Below, one piece after another: positions 38,036 to 45,928 of a stretch of 64,000 nt of DNA. A program made the position numbers and the translations under genes. Within the stretch, counting starts at the first letter, position 1, and each line of letters starts with the position of its first letter. Location: the NCBI RefSeq assembly GCF_003096195.1, contig NZ_CP023004.1, forward strand, positions 2,832,501 to 2,896,500, in the 5' to 3' direction. A model generated the notes under the pieces. That model was not told the DNA's origin. It made no database searches and saw only the letters and a program-made list of their open reading frames with translations. The DNA is from Ereboglobus luteus. GTDB lineage: Bacteria; Verrucomicrobiota; Verrucomicrobiia; Opitutales; Opitutaceae.

Positions 38036-39373
38036 ATGACACCAAATGTTGAAAATGCACTAAAGGCCGCAACCGACACCAAGGCGCTCTTGGTCGGGCG
38101 CGGTGTTCTGCGCGAGGCCGCGCCGCTGTTCAAGGAACAGTTCGGCGACAAACGCGCGCTCATTGTCGCAGACACCACCACGTTCGGCATCGCCGGGCGC
38201 GATGTGTCGGAATTTTTGCGCCAGGGCGGCGTGCCGCAGGACGAGGCGTTTGTGTTTTCCGAACCGGAAATGCACGCCGAATACCATCACGTCGAGGCGC
38301 TCGCGGAGCGCCTGCGCGCCACGGACGCGATTCCCGTCGCCGTCGGCTCCGGCACCGTGAACGACCTGTGCAAACTCGCCGCGCACCTCGTGGAGCGGCC
38401 CTACATGATCGTCGGCACCGCCGCCTCGATGGACGGCTACACTTCGTTCGGCGCGTCCATCACCGCCGACGGCGCGAAGCAAACGTTCAACTGCCCCGCG
38501 CCGCGCGCCGTGCTCGCCGACCTCGACATTTTCGCGCGCGCGCCGGCTGACATGACCGCCGCCGGATACGCCGATTTGTTTTCGAAAGTCACCGCCGGCG
38601 GTGACTGGCTCGTGGCCGACATGCTCGCGGTGGAGCCGATTATTCCGCGCGCGTGGGACATCGTGCAAGGCGGCCTCGCCGACGCGCTCGGCGATCCCGC
38701 CGGTGTGCGCGCGGGCGACGCCGTCGCGCTCGGAAAACTCGTCGAGGGTTTGATGCTCGCCGGCTTCGCCATGCAATACTCGCGCATCAGCCGTCCCGCG
38801 TCCGGAGCGGAGCATTACATCAGCCACCTCTGGGACATGGAGGGTCACCGTTATCGCGGGCACGGCGTGTCGCACGGTTTTCAAGTCGCAGTCGGCACCG
38901 TCGCCATCCTCGCGTTTTACGAGCAGCTCTTTAAGCACGATCTCGCCGCGCTCGACATCGAGCGCTGCTGCGCCGCGTGGCCGGAACTCGCCAAGGTGGA
39001 GTCGGACGCGATGGCCGAGTTTGGCAGCACGGTGTTTCGCGATCGCGTGCTTTCCGAGAGTCGCGCGAAATACATCAACAAGGAGCAGCTCGCCGCCAAG
39101 CTCGCCCTGGTGAAGCAAAACTGGATCGCGCTCAAGCCGCGCCTGGAAAAACAACTGCTTCCCGTCGCCGAGGCGCAGCGCCTGCTGCGGCTAGCGGGCG
39201 CGCCTGCGGAGCCGGAGGATGTCGGCGCGAGCCGCGCGCAATTGCGCCGCGCGCTGACCGTCGCCCCGATGTTGCGCAACCGCGTCACCGTGCTCGACCT
39301 CGCCCATTACACCGGGCTGTTTGACACCTGCATCGACGGCCTTTTCGGGAAGGGCGGCCGCTGGGAAATCTAA
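38036..39373 (+). CDS. sn-Glycerol-1-phosphate dehydrogenase (AraM/EgsA family)
   Basis: A 445-residue cytoplasmic enzyme of the iron-alcohol-dehydrogenase/glycerol-dehydrogenase superfamily that interconverts sn-glycerol 1-phosphate and dihydroxyacetone phosphate with NAD(P). Visible motifs: the nucleotide-binding PVAVGSGTVNDLCKLAA, TAASMDGYTSFGASIT, the metal ligands in AAGYADLFSKVTAGGDW (Asp), SGAEHYISHLWDM (His) and GHGVSHGFQVAVG (His). This matches AraM of Bacillus and the archaeal EgsA group rather than glycerol dehydrogenase. It is slightly longer than usual (about 400). In a catabolic locus it would oxidise imported sn-glycerol 1-phosphate; a biosynthetic role in ether-lipid-like phosphates is the alternative. 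Confidence 0.88.
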   Translation: MTPNVENALKAATDTKALLVGRGVLREAAPLFKEQFGDKRALIVADTTTFGIAGRDVSEFLRQGGVPQDEAFVFSEPEMHAEYHHVEALAERLRATDAIPVAVGSGTVNDLCKLAAHLVERPYMIVGTAASMDGYTSFGASITADGAKQTFNCPAPRAVLADLDIFARAPADMTAAGYADLFSKVTAGGDWLVADMLAVEPIIPRAWDIVQGGLADALGDPAGVRAGDAVALGKLVEGLMLAGFAMQYSRISRPASGAEHYISHLWDMEGHRYRGHGVSHGFQVAVGTVAILAFYEQLFKHDLAALDIERCCAAWPELAKVESDAMAEFGSTVFRDRVLSESRAKYINKEQLAAKLALVKQNWIALKPRLEKQLLPVAEAQRLLRLAGAPAEPEDVGASRAQLRRALTVAPMLRNRVTVLDLAHYTGLFDTCIDGLFGKGGRWEI

Positions 39374-39443
39374 CCCGCGCCGCGACGCGAAAAACCTTCG
39401 TTCACCGTTCGCATTTTTAATCTCAAAAAACAAAAAACACATC

Positions 39444-40304
39444 ATGAAAACAAACCTCGTAACCACAATCCGGCGCCTGCTCGCGGGCGGCTTGTTCCTC
39501 GCCGCCGCGACCGCCTTTTGCGGAAACGCCACGCTCGAGCATCCCTTTGTCGGCACCTACAAACGGGAGGCCGCGCAAGGCATGACCATCCACAAGGACA
39601 CCGCCTTCCTGTTCAACAACACGGGCATCTGCCGCATGTATAATCTCAAGACCGGCGAGTTCATCACCTCGTTCGAACTCGACACGCTCGCGCCGGAAAA
39701 CCATTCCAACTGCGCCGACTTCGGCGTGGAGTATCCCGCGGGCAACCACTCCTATCCGGCGATCTATGTTTCAGAGTGCTACGGGAAAAGGCGCTGCTTC
39801 GTGGAGAGCATCAACGAGGCCGGCGCAAAGCTGATACAAACCCTGGCGGTAAGAATCGGCGGCAAGGACAACAGTCCCTTCGACTGGTATGTGGATCGTG
39901 ATAAAAAATTCCTGTATTCAATCGCCATCGTCGCGGACGACAAAGGCATGAGGGATTATCGTCTCACGAAATACCGCCTGCCCGCGTTGAGCGCTGGTGA
40001 TGTCAATTTCACCAAGAGCGACGTCATCGAGCAGTTCACCATCAAGTTCTCCCAGTTGAGCCAGGGCGGGACAATCCGCGGCGATTATCTCTATCTGCCC
40101 GTCGGCCATCCGAAACCCTCCGGCACCAAGAAAGACCCGAAGGACCGCGGCCTGCTCGTCGTGAACCTGAAGACAAAACAAATCGAAAAAACGCTTGATC
40201 TCAACCAGCTCGCCGTCGAGCCGGAGGACGTCGCGTTCCACGGCGACAAACTCCTGATGTATTGCGGCCAGTCGGGCGGCCTGTGGCACATCACGGGCTT
40301 CTGA
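39444..40304 (+). CDS. Exported protein of unknown function, tandem paralogue 1
   Basis: A 286-residue protein with a signal peptide (about 1-26, GGLFLAAATAFCG). The mature part begins ATLEHPFVGTYKREAAQGMT and has repeated short beta-strand motifs (TAFLFNNTG, YPAIYVSECYGKRRC, LLVVNLKTKQIEKTLDL, LLMYCGQSGGLW), which suggest a small beta-propeller. No enzymatic motif is recognised. The start at 39444 begins the signal peptide. Its paralogue is at 40407. A role in binding or in processing the locus substrate is a guess from context. Confidence 0.75.
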   Translation: MKTNLVTTIRRLLAGGLFLAAATAFCGNATLEHPFVGTYKREAAQGMTIHKDTAFLFNNTGICRMYNLKTGEFITSFELDTLAPENHSNCADFGVEYPAGNHSYPAIYVSECYGKRRCFVESINEAGAKLIQTLAVRIGGKDNSPFDWYVDRDKKFLYSIAIVADDKGMRDYRLTKYRLPALSAGDVNFTKSDVIEQFTIKFSQLSQGGTIRGDYLYLPVGHPKPSGTKKDPKDRGLLVVNLKTKQIEKTLDLNQLAVEPEDVAFHGDKLLMYCGQSGGLWHITGF

Positions 40305-40309
40305 TTCAG

Positions 40310-40371
40310 GTAGGGCGAACCCTCCGGGTGAGCCGTTCGCAATTTCGGCTCACCCTGAGGGTTCGCCCTAC
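40310..40371. repeat. Inverted-repeat element, family B copy 1
   Basis: A 62-base element with 26-base arms (40310-40335 and 40346-40371) starting GTAGGGCGAACCCTCCGGGT, one mismatch between arms. It matches the element at 50695 at 24 of 26 arm positions. It lies between the two paralogous unknown genes and could form a strong RNA hairpin. Confidence 0.88.
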
Positions 40372-40406
40372 CAAAGTCGCCCCACCAAAATCACAAAACA
40401 ACCCTC

Positions 40407-41273
40407 ATGAAAAACACCGTCATTGCCGGCGTCCGGCGCGCGTTCGCAGCAGCCGCGTTTTTTGCCGCCGCCTCCACCGCATTTTGCGCGGGCGCCACGC
40501 TCGCGCATCCCTTCCCGGGCCAATACAAGGGGGAGTCCGCGCAAGGCATGACCATCCACAAGGACACCGCCTTCCTGTTCAACAACACGGGAGGCTGCCG
40601 CGTGTATAACCTCAAGACCGGAGCGCTCGTCAACGAGTTCAAACTCGCCAGTGCCGCGCCGGAGAACCACGCCAACTGCGCCGATTTCGGCGTGGAGTAT
40701 CCCGCGGGCAACGACACCTACCCGGCGATTTATATCTCCGAATGTTTTGGAAAACGCCGCTGCCTTGTGGAAAGCATCAACGAGGCCGGTTCGAAATTGC
40801 TGCAAACGCTGGAGCTTAAATCCGGCGGTCCCGAGGAACTGCCCTACGACTGGATCGTGGATCGCGAGAAAAAATTCCTCTACGCCATCACGCTCGTCTC
40901 GGATGAGGGCGGCATGAAGGAGGCCCTTGTCACAAAACTCCGCCTGCCCGCGCTGGGCGAGGGCAACGTCATTTTTGCAAAGAAGGACATCATTGAGCAG
41001 TTCACGATCCGCTTCCGCAACCTGCACCAGGGCGGCACGATTCGCGGCGAGCGCCTCTATCTGCCGCTCGGCCGCCACAAGCCCCACGGAAAGAAAAAAG
41101 ACACGCGCGACCGCGCCGTGATGATCGTCAACCTGCGGACAAAACAAATCGAGAAAACCATCGACCTCAGCGACGACATTCACGTCGAGCCGGAGGACGC
41201 CGCGTTCCACGGCGACGAGCTGCTGGTGTATTGCGGACAAGCAGGCGGCCTGTGGCGCGTCAACGGACTCTGA
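40407..41273 (+). CDS. Exported protein of unknown function, tandem paralogue 2
   Basis: A 288-residue protein closely similar to the product of 39444-40304: signal peptide (about 1-28), ATLAHPFPGQYKGESAQGMT, NNTGGCRVYNLKTG, FGVEYPAGNDTYPAIYISEC, QGGTIRGERLYLPLG and the C-terminal VYCGQAGGLWRVNGL. Probable beta-propeller fold with no recognised catalytic motif. The conserved segments EPEDAAFHGDELL and HKDTAFLFNNTG are shared with the paralogue. It lies just before the transporter gene. Confidence 0.75.
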   Translation: MKNTVIAGVRRAFAAAAFFAAASTAFCAGATLAHPFPGQYKGESAQGMTIHKDTAFLFNNTGGCRVYNLKTGALVNEFKLASAAPENHANCADFGVEYPAGNDTYPAIYISECFGKRRCLVESINEAGSKLLQTLELKSGGPEELPYDWIVDREKKFLYAITLVSDEGGMKEALVTKLRLPALGEGNVIFAKKDIIEQFTIRFRNLHQGGTIRGERLYLPLGRHKPHGKKKDTRDRAVMIVNLRTKQIEKTIDLSDDIHVEPEDAAFHGDELLVYCGQAGGLWRVNGL

Positions 41274-41345
41274 CCGCGCGCGCATCCACACACACACACT
41301 TTCACTCCCACTCACTTTCACACGGAAAAACACACACGAAACAAC

Positions 41346-42686
41346 ATGGAAAAACAAAAAACCACCAAGAGCTTTCACTACTGGCAATGGCGCACCATCA
41401 TCGCGACGATGGTCGGCTACTCGCTGTTTTATTTCATCCGAAAAAACCTCAGCGTGGCCATGCCCGGCCTGCAGGCGGAGTTCGGCATCACGAAGGCCCA
41501 GCTCGGCATCTTCCTCACCGCGCACGGCCTCATCTACGGCGTGTCGAAATTTGTCAACGGCATCATCGGCGACCGGGTGAACGCGCGCGCGTTCATGGTC
41601 TTCGGGCTGCTCGCCGTTTCGTTGTGCGGCCTCGCCTTCGCATCCGGCCCGACCATCGCCGCGTTTTTCGCCGGCTCGAACACGGGCGAGAAATTCACCG
41701 CCGTGCTCGTCGTCACGCTCGGCGTGATCTGGATGATCAACGGCTTCTTCCAAGGCACGGGATTTCCGCCCTGCGCGCGGCTCATCACCCACTGGGTGCC
41801 GCCCTCCGAGCTCGCATTCAAGATGTCCATCTGGAACGCCTCGCACTCCATCGGCGCCGGTTTCGTCGTCGTGCTCTGCGGCTACCTCGTGATGCTCGGC
41901 TGGCGCTGGTGCTTCTGGGTGCCCTCCATGATCACCATCGTCGGCGCGGGCGTGCTCTGGCTCACGCTGCGCGACACGCCTTCGTCCGTTGGCCTGCCGG
42001 AATTGCCGGGCACGGAAAAGAAATCCGAAAAAACGGACACCGAGGCCGACCGCGCCGAGTTCAAACAATTCCTCCGCAAAAAAGTGTTCCTCAATCCGAT
42101 CGTCTGGCTCTGCGGCTTCGCCAACTTTTTCATCTACACCATCCGCTACGCCATCCTCGACTGGGGCCCGACCATGCTCGGCGAGTGGAAGCACATCTCG
42201 ATAACAAAATCCACGTGGATGGTCGCCGGCTTCGAGATCGCCGCCATTGCCGGCATGCTCGTCGCGGGCTGGGCGACCGACCGCTTCTTCAAGGGACGCG
42301 CCGCCCGCGTGTGCGTGCTCTGCATGGCGTTCGTGACGGTCATCCTGGTGGTTTTCTGGCTGGTGCCGCTGCCGACTCTGGCGCTGGTTCCGGTGCTCAT
42401 GGCCGCGGGATTTTTCATCTACGGCCCGCAGGCGCTCACCGGCGTGATCACGGCCAACATCGTCACGCGCCGCGGCGCGGCGACGGCGATCGGCTTCACC
42501 TCGCTGTTCTCCTACGCCAGCACGGTGCTCTCCGGCTGGGGGCTCGGCCTGGTGGCGCAAAACTACGGCTGGGCGCCCGCCATCGGCGTGCTGTGCGGCG
42601 CGGGCGTCATCGGCCTCATCGCCTTCCTCTGCCTGTGGAACACGAAGCGCGACGCCTACGAGGACGAACAGGAGGGCGCAGCGTAA
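41346..42686 (+). CDS. GlpT-like organophosphate:phosphate antiporter (MFS)
   Basis: A 446-residue inner-membrane protein with 12 predicted helices, of the organophosphate:phosphate antiporter group (GlpT/UhpT). The two substrate-binding arginines of GlpT are conserved: Arg32 in LFYFIRKNLSVAMPG and Arg267 in YTIRYAILDWGPTML. GNASHSIGAG-like (WNASHSIGAG) and FIYGPQALTGV motifs also fit. It would import glycerol phosphate in exchange for phosphate. Its place between the phosphoesterase genes and the TonB receptor supports a transport chain from outside to cytoplasm. UhpT-like hexose-phosphate specificity cannot be excluded. Confidence 0.9.
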   Translation: MEKQKTTKSFHYWQWRTIIATMVGYSLFYFIRKNLSVAMPGLQAEFGITKAQLGIFLTAHGLIYGVSKFVNGIIGDRVNARAFMVFGLLAVSLCGLAFASGPTIAAFFAGSNTGEKFTAVLVVTLGVIWMINGFFQGTGFPPCARLITHWVPPSELAFKMSIWNASHSIGAGFVVVLCGYLVMLGWRWCFWVPSMITIVGAGVLWLTLRDTPSSVGLPELPGTEKKSEKTDTEADRAEFKQFLRKKVFLNPIVWLCGFANFFIYTIRYAILDWGPTMLGEWKHISITKSTWMVAGFEIAAIAGMLVAGWATDRFFKGRAARVCVLCMAFVTVILVVFWLVPLPTLALVPVLMAAGFFIYGPQALTGVITANIVTRRGAATAIGFTSLFSYASTVLSGWGLGLVAQNYGWAPAIGVLCGAGVIGLIAFLCLWNTKRDAYEDEQEGAA

Positions 42687-42698
42687 GCCGCGGCCCCC

Positions 42699-42726
42699 TT
42701 TCCGAGGCGGACGTCCGCCTCGGAAA
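42699..42726. repeat. 28-base perfect palindrome after the transporter gene
   Basis: TTTCCGAGGCGGAC is followed immediately by its exact reverse complement. No T tract follows, so it is either a bidirectional transcript-end hairpin or another short repeat unit. It separates the antiporter from the TonB receptor gene. Confidence 0.7.
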
Positions 42727-42861
42727 CAACAGCTGAAAAAAGGAAACTTTAGGCGGGCATTTTTGTCGGGTTTTTGCCTGACTGAAAATGCCCGCAACTT
42801 TTGCCCGGGATCATCGTCACGCAAAAACCAAAACCCATCCTCTTTTCACTCTCAAAAAATC

Positions 42862-45642
42862 GTGTCTGTGTTCTTATTTTCCGACAAAGCCCGCCGCTCT
42901 CCGTTTTCGCAATCTTACCGTTCAGGCAAAATCTTCTTGCTGGTGCTTTTTTTGGGCTGCGCCATCCCCGGCTTCGGACAAAAGGCGGGCACGTCCACCG
43001 AACCCGCCGCCGAATCAGGCGGCAAGACCGTCCCCGTCACGCTCGCCGCCACCACGGAGTCCGGCAACCAGGGAAAAAAAGGCGCGGGTGACAACTCCTC
43101 CTCCACGTCATCCTCGACTCCCGCCGCCACCGCGGAAAACACCGTCGTGCTCGACACCTACACCGTGAAAGCCTCGCGCGAGGGCGGCGTTGTCACCGAG
43201 GGTCCGCAACCCGTCCAAACCTACGACTCCGCGCAAATCAGCGATTCCGGCGCGTTCAACATGGAGGACTTTCTCGAGGACCTGCCGCCCGCCGAGGACG
43301 GCGACGAAGTGCTCATTCTCATCGACGGACAGCCCGCGCACATCGACCCCGAAACGATTCCGCTCGACATGATCGAGCGCGTGCAAGTCAGCCTCTACGG
43401 ATCGATCCCCGAACTCGGCGCCTACGCGCAAGGCAAGGTCATCAACATCATCCTCAAAAAAGACTACGTCGGCGGCGACATCGGCGAGCGCATCCGCGTC
43501 GCGGCGGCAGGCGGCGGATTTCACCAATACACAAAATTCTCCATGAACGTCACCAAGCGCCGCTGGAGCTATTTTCTCAGCGGCGTTTATTGGAAGACCA
43601 ACGAATTGCTCGCCTCCAGCCGCGAACTCTCGCGCAACCAGGACCACACCTACCGCGACGGCACCGACATGCGCCTCGCCTGGGGCACCCCCGGCGTCGT
43701 GCAAGCCGCCAGCGGCAACCTCGCCGGCATCGTCGATTCCGGCGGCAATCCCGTCGCCTCCGCGCTTGTGCCCGAAAACCAAAACGGCCTCTCGCTCGCC
43801 GCCTCCGATTTTCTGGCCGGCGACACCGCGCTCTCCGCCACCGCCTACGGACAGCGTCGCTTCAACACATCCGACTATCGCATGCTCATCGCCCCCACGC
43901 GGCGCTACAACATGAACGGCTCCGTCACCTACAAGCGCGGCGACCGCTTCCGCATCAGTCTCAGCGGAAACTACACCGACACCAAGGTCGAGCGCATCGG
44001 CGCGCCGCCCGTCACCGCCGCGTCCTCCAAGACACTCGTGCCCGCCGCCTACAACCCCTTCGGGCAGGACGTCTATGTTGGCCTCGTCCACACGGAATTC
44101 GGCCCCACGCGCCAAACCGCGCGCACCCGCAACGCGCAATTCGGCCTCAAGATGAGCGGCAAAATCGGCGACATCACCCCGCCGGCTCCCGGCCAGCACA
44201 GCACCGCGTGGAACTGGAGCAGCAGCATCGGTTATCAACGCTACCGGTCGCGCACCATCGCCACCGACCTCGACAAGGACGCGTTCACCGCCTCGCTCAA
44301 GGCCGACGATCCCGCCCTGCGTTTCAACCCCTTCGGCGATCCCGCCCTCGGCCCCGTCAACGCGCACCTTTACCCCGGCCTCACCGTCTATCGCACGCGC
44401 TTGGACGACATCACCAACGTCCGCTACAACGCCGCGGCCAACGGCCCGCTCGCCATCCTCCCCGGCGGCCCGCTCCGTCTCGCGCTCGCCGCCGCCTATC
44501 ACCACCAGGACCGCGACCGCGAAAACACAAACGCGACCTCCGGCAACCCCGCCAAGACGGAAAAAACCAACGACTCCGGCGCCGGCTCCGCCTCGCTCAA
44601 CGTGCCCTTTTTCGGAAGGGCAAACTCCGCGCCCCTCCTTCGCCGCCTCGAAACCAACGCCTCCTACTGGCAAAACATGCAAAGCCAGGGCAACCGCCGC
44701 CGCAGCTACGCCGGTGGCCTCGTCTGGTCGCCGGCGCGCTCGCTGCTCTTCCGCGCCCGCTACTCGGTTTACGAAAACAAACCCGCCACCTCGACCTTTG
44801 CCGGCTCCGAGTCGCTCGTCACCGAGACCTTCATCGACCGCGCCCGCGACGACGAAACCGTCACCGACGTCACCGTTTTCACGCGCGGCTCCATCTCCGC
44901 CGTGACCTCGAAAAGCGAAACGCAAACCCTCGGATTCACCCTCGAACCGACCTTCCTGAAAGGCCTGCGATTTTCCGCCACGCACAACGTCCGCCAGCGC
45001 CACTGCATCTACCAAAGCAGTTTCAGCGCGCAGGAAATCATCAACAACGAAAGCTCGTTCCCCGGCCGCGTCATCCGTGACGACCCCACGCCGGCGGACA
45101 TTGCGCAAGGCCTGCCCGGCCGCATCACCCGGATCGACACCACGCCCGGCAACACCGGCGAGGCCGAGGTCCGCGACCTGCGCTTCTCGCTCGAATACCG
45201 CCTGCCCAGGCAGCAATACGGCCGCATCATGCTCCGCGCCTACGCCACGCACGTGCTCGATTCGGAATACCAAGTGGCCCCCGGCGTTGACTACACCTAT
45301 CGGAGCACCAGCGGCAACAATCCGCCCGAATGGACATTCCAGGGGCAGGCCTCGTGGAACCACAAAGGCTGGAATACGGTTATTCGTGTGAACCACACCG
45401 GCCCGCGCATGAACGCGCCCATCGACGACCCGGAAAACCCGACATACACGACGGTGAACTTCGACCTGAGTTATCAGTTTCAAAAACCGATCATCGGAAA
45501 ATTTGGCCGCCGCCTCCGCATTGGCGTGGGCATAGCGAACTGCTTTGACGTCGACCCGCTCTACGCCGACACCGTCTCCGGCTACCGCACCGGCTCTCCG
45601 CTGGGCCGCATGTATACCTGCTCCCTCACGCTGCCGATGTGA
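42862..45642 (+). CDS. TonB-dependent outer-membrane receptor
   Basis: About 926 residues. The start is uncertain: GTG at 42862 gives a basic N-terminus and the hydrophobic signal segment IFLLVLFLGCAIPGFG; a TTG at 42763 would be an unusually long leader. A Ser/Thr/Ala-rich linker precedes the plug domain (VVLDTYTVKASREG, then VLILIDGQPAHIDPETIPLDMIERVQV and KVINIILKKDY). A large beta-barrel with alternating aromatic strands ends in RMYTCSLTLPM. The plug resembles verrucomicrobial TonB receptors for oligomers. Context suggests uptake of phosphodiester fragments into the periplasm, energised by TonB encoded elsewhere. Confidence 0.88.
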   Translation: MSVFLFSDKARRSPFSQSYRSGKIFLLVLFLGCAIPGFGQKAGTSTEPAAESGGKTVPVTLAATTESGNQGKKGAGDNSSSTSSSTPAATAENTVVLDTYTVKASREGGVVTEGPQPVQTYDSAQISDSGAFNMEDFLEDLPPAEDGDEVLILIDGQPAHIDPETIPLDMIERVQVSLYGSIPELGAYAQGKVINIILKKDYVGGDIGERIRVAAAGGGFHQYTKFSMNVTKRRWSYFLSGVYWKTNELLASSRELSRNQDHTYRDGTDMRLAWGTPGVVQAASGNLAGIVDSGGNPVASALVPENQNGLSLAASDFLAGDTALSATAYGQRRFNTSDYRMLIAPTRRYNMNGSVTYKRGDRFRISLSGNYTDTKVERIGAPPVTAASSKTLVPAAYNPFGQDVYVGLVHTEFGPTRQTARTRNAQFGLKMSGKIGDITPPAPGQHSTAWNWSSSIGYQRYRSRTIATDLDKDAFTASLKADDPALRFNPFGDPALGPVNAHLYPGLTVYRTRLDDITNVRYNAAANGPLAILPGGPLRLALAAAYHHQDRDRENTNATSGNPAKTEKTNDSGAGSASLNVPFFGRANSAPLLRRLETNASYWQNMQSQGNRRRSYAGGLVWSPARSLLFRARYSVYENKPATSTFAGSESLVTETFIDRARDDETVTDVTVFTRGSISAVTSKSETQTLGFTLEPTFLKGLRFSATHNVRQRHCIYQSSFSAQEIINNESSFPGRVIRDDPTPADIAQGLPGRITRIDTTPGNTGEAEVRDLRFSLEYRLPRQQYGRIMLRAYATHVLDSEYQVAPGVDYTYRSTSGNNPPEWTFQGQASWNHKGWNTVIRVNHTGPRMNAPIDDPENPTYTTVNFDLSYQFQKPIIGKFGRRLRIGVGIANCFDVDPLYADTVSGYRTGSPLGRMYTCSLTLPM

Positions 45643-45823
45643 CGGACGGTTGCGAGAGTCACGCCTCACGTCGCGTCAGCAATCTGGAGGGGCTCCTGCC
45701 AACCTTCGAAAGTTTCGGAGCGTTGGTTTTTCTTCCCAATTCACACAACCTCTACCCAAGTCCGCAATCTGGAGCAGTCTAAATAAAACTGCATTCGCGT
45801 TGGGTATTGGCACGCTTGGCGGG

Positions 45824-45913
45824 CGCGCCGTTTTTTGAATGTCAAGTGCGGCGGTTGGCAGAATGTCGCGTCGCTCGGGCCGGCAAACCCGCTCTGCCAA
45901 AAACGGCCGCGCT
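45824..45913. repeat. Inverted-repeat element between the TonB receptor and pyrC
   Basis: Outer arms GCGCGCCGTTTTTT (45824-45837) and AAAAACGGCCGCGC (45900-45913) are near-perfect reverse complements, with a nested TTGGCAGA/TCTGCCAA pair inside. It lies just beyond the pyrC stop codon, and the following AAAATAG/CTATTTT stem is a weak transcript end for pyrC. Confidence 0.6.
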
Positions 45914-45928
45914 ATTTATAAAAATAGT

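Noticed and set aside
43108-45669. 853-residue open frame on the minus strand
   Set aside because: Antisense to the TonB-dependent receptor; composition is that of a GC-driven shadow, with no signal peptide or family motif.
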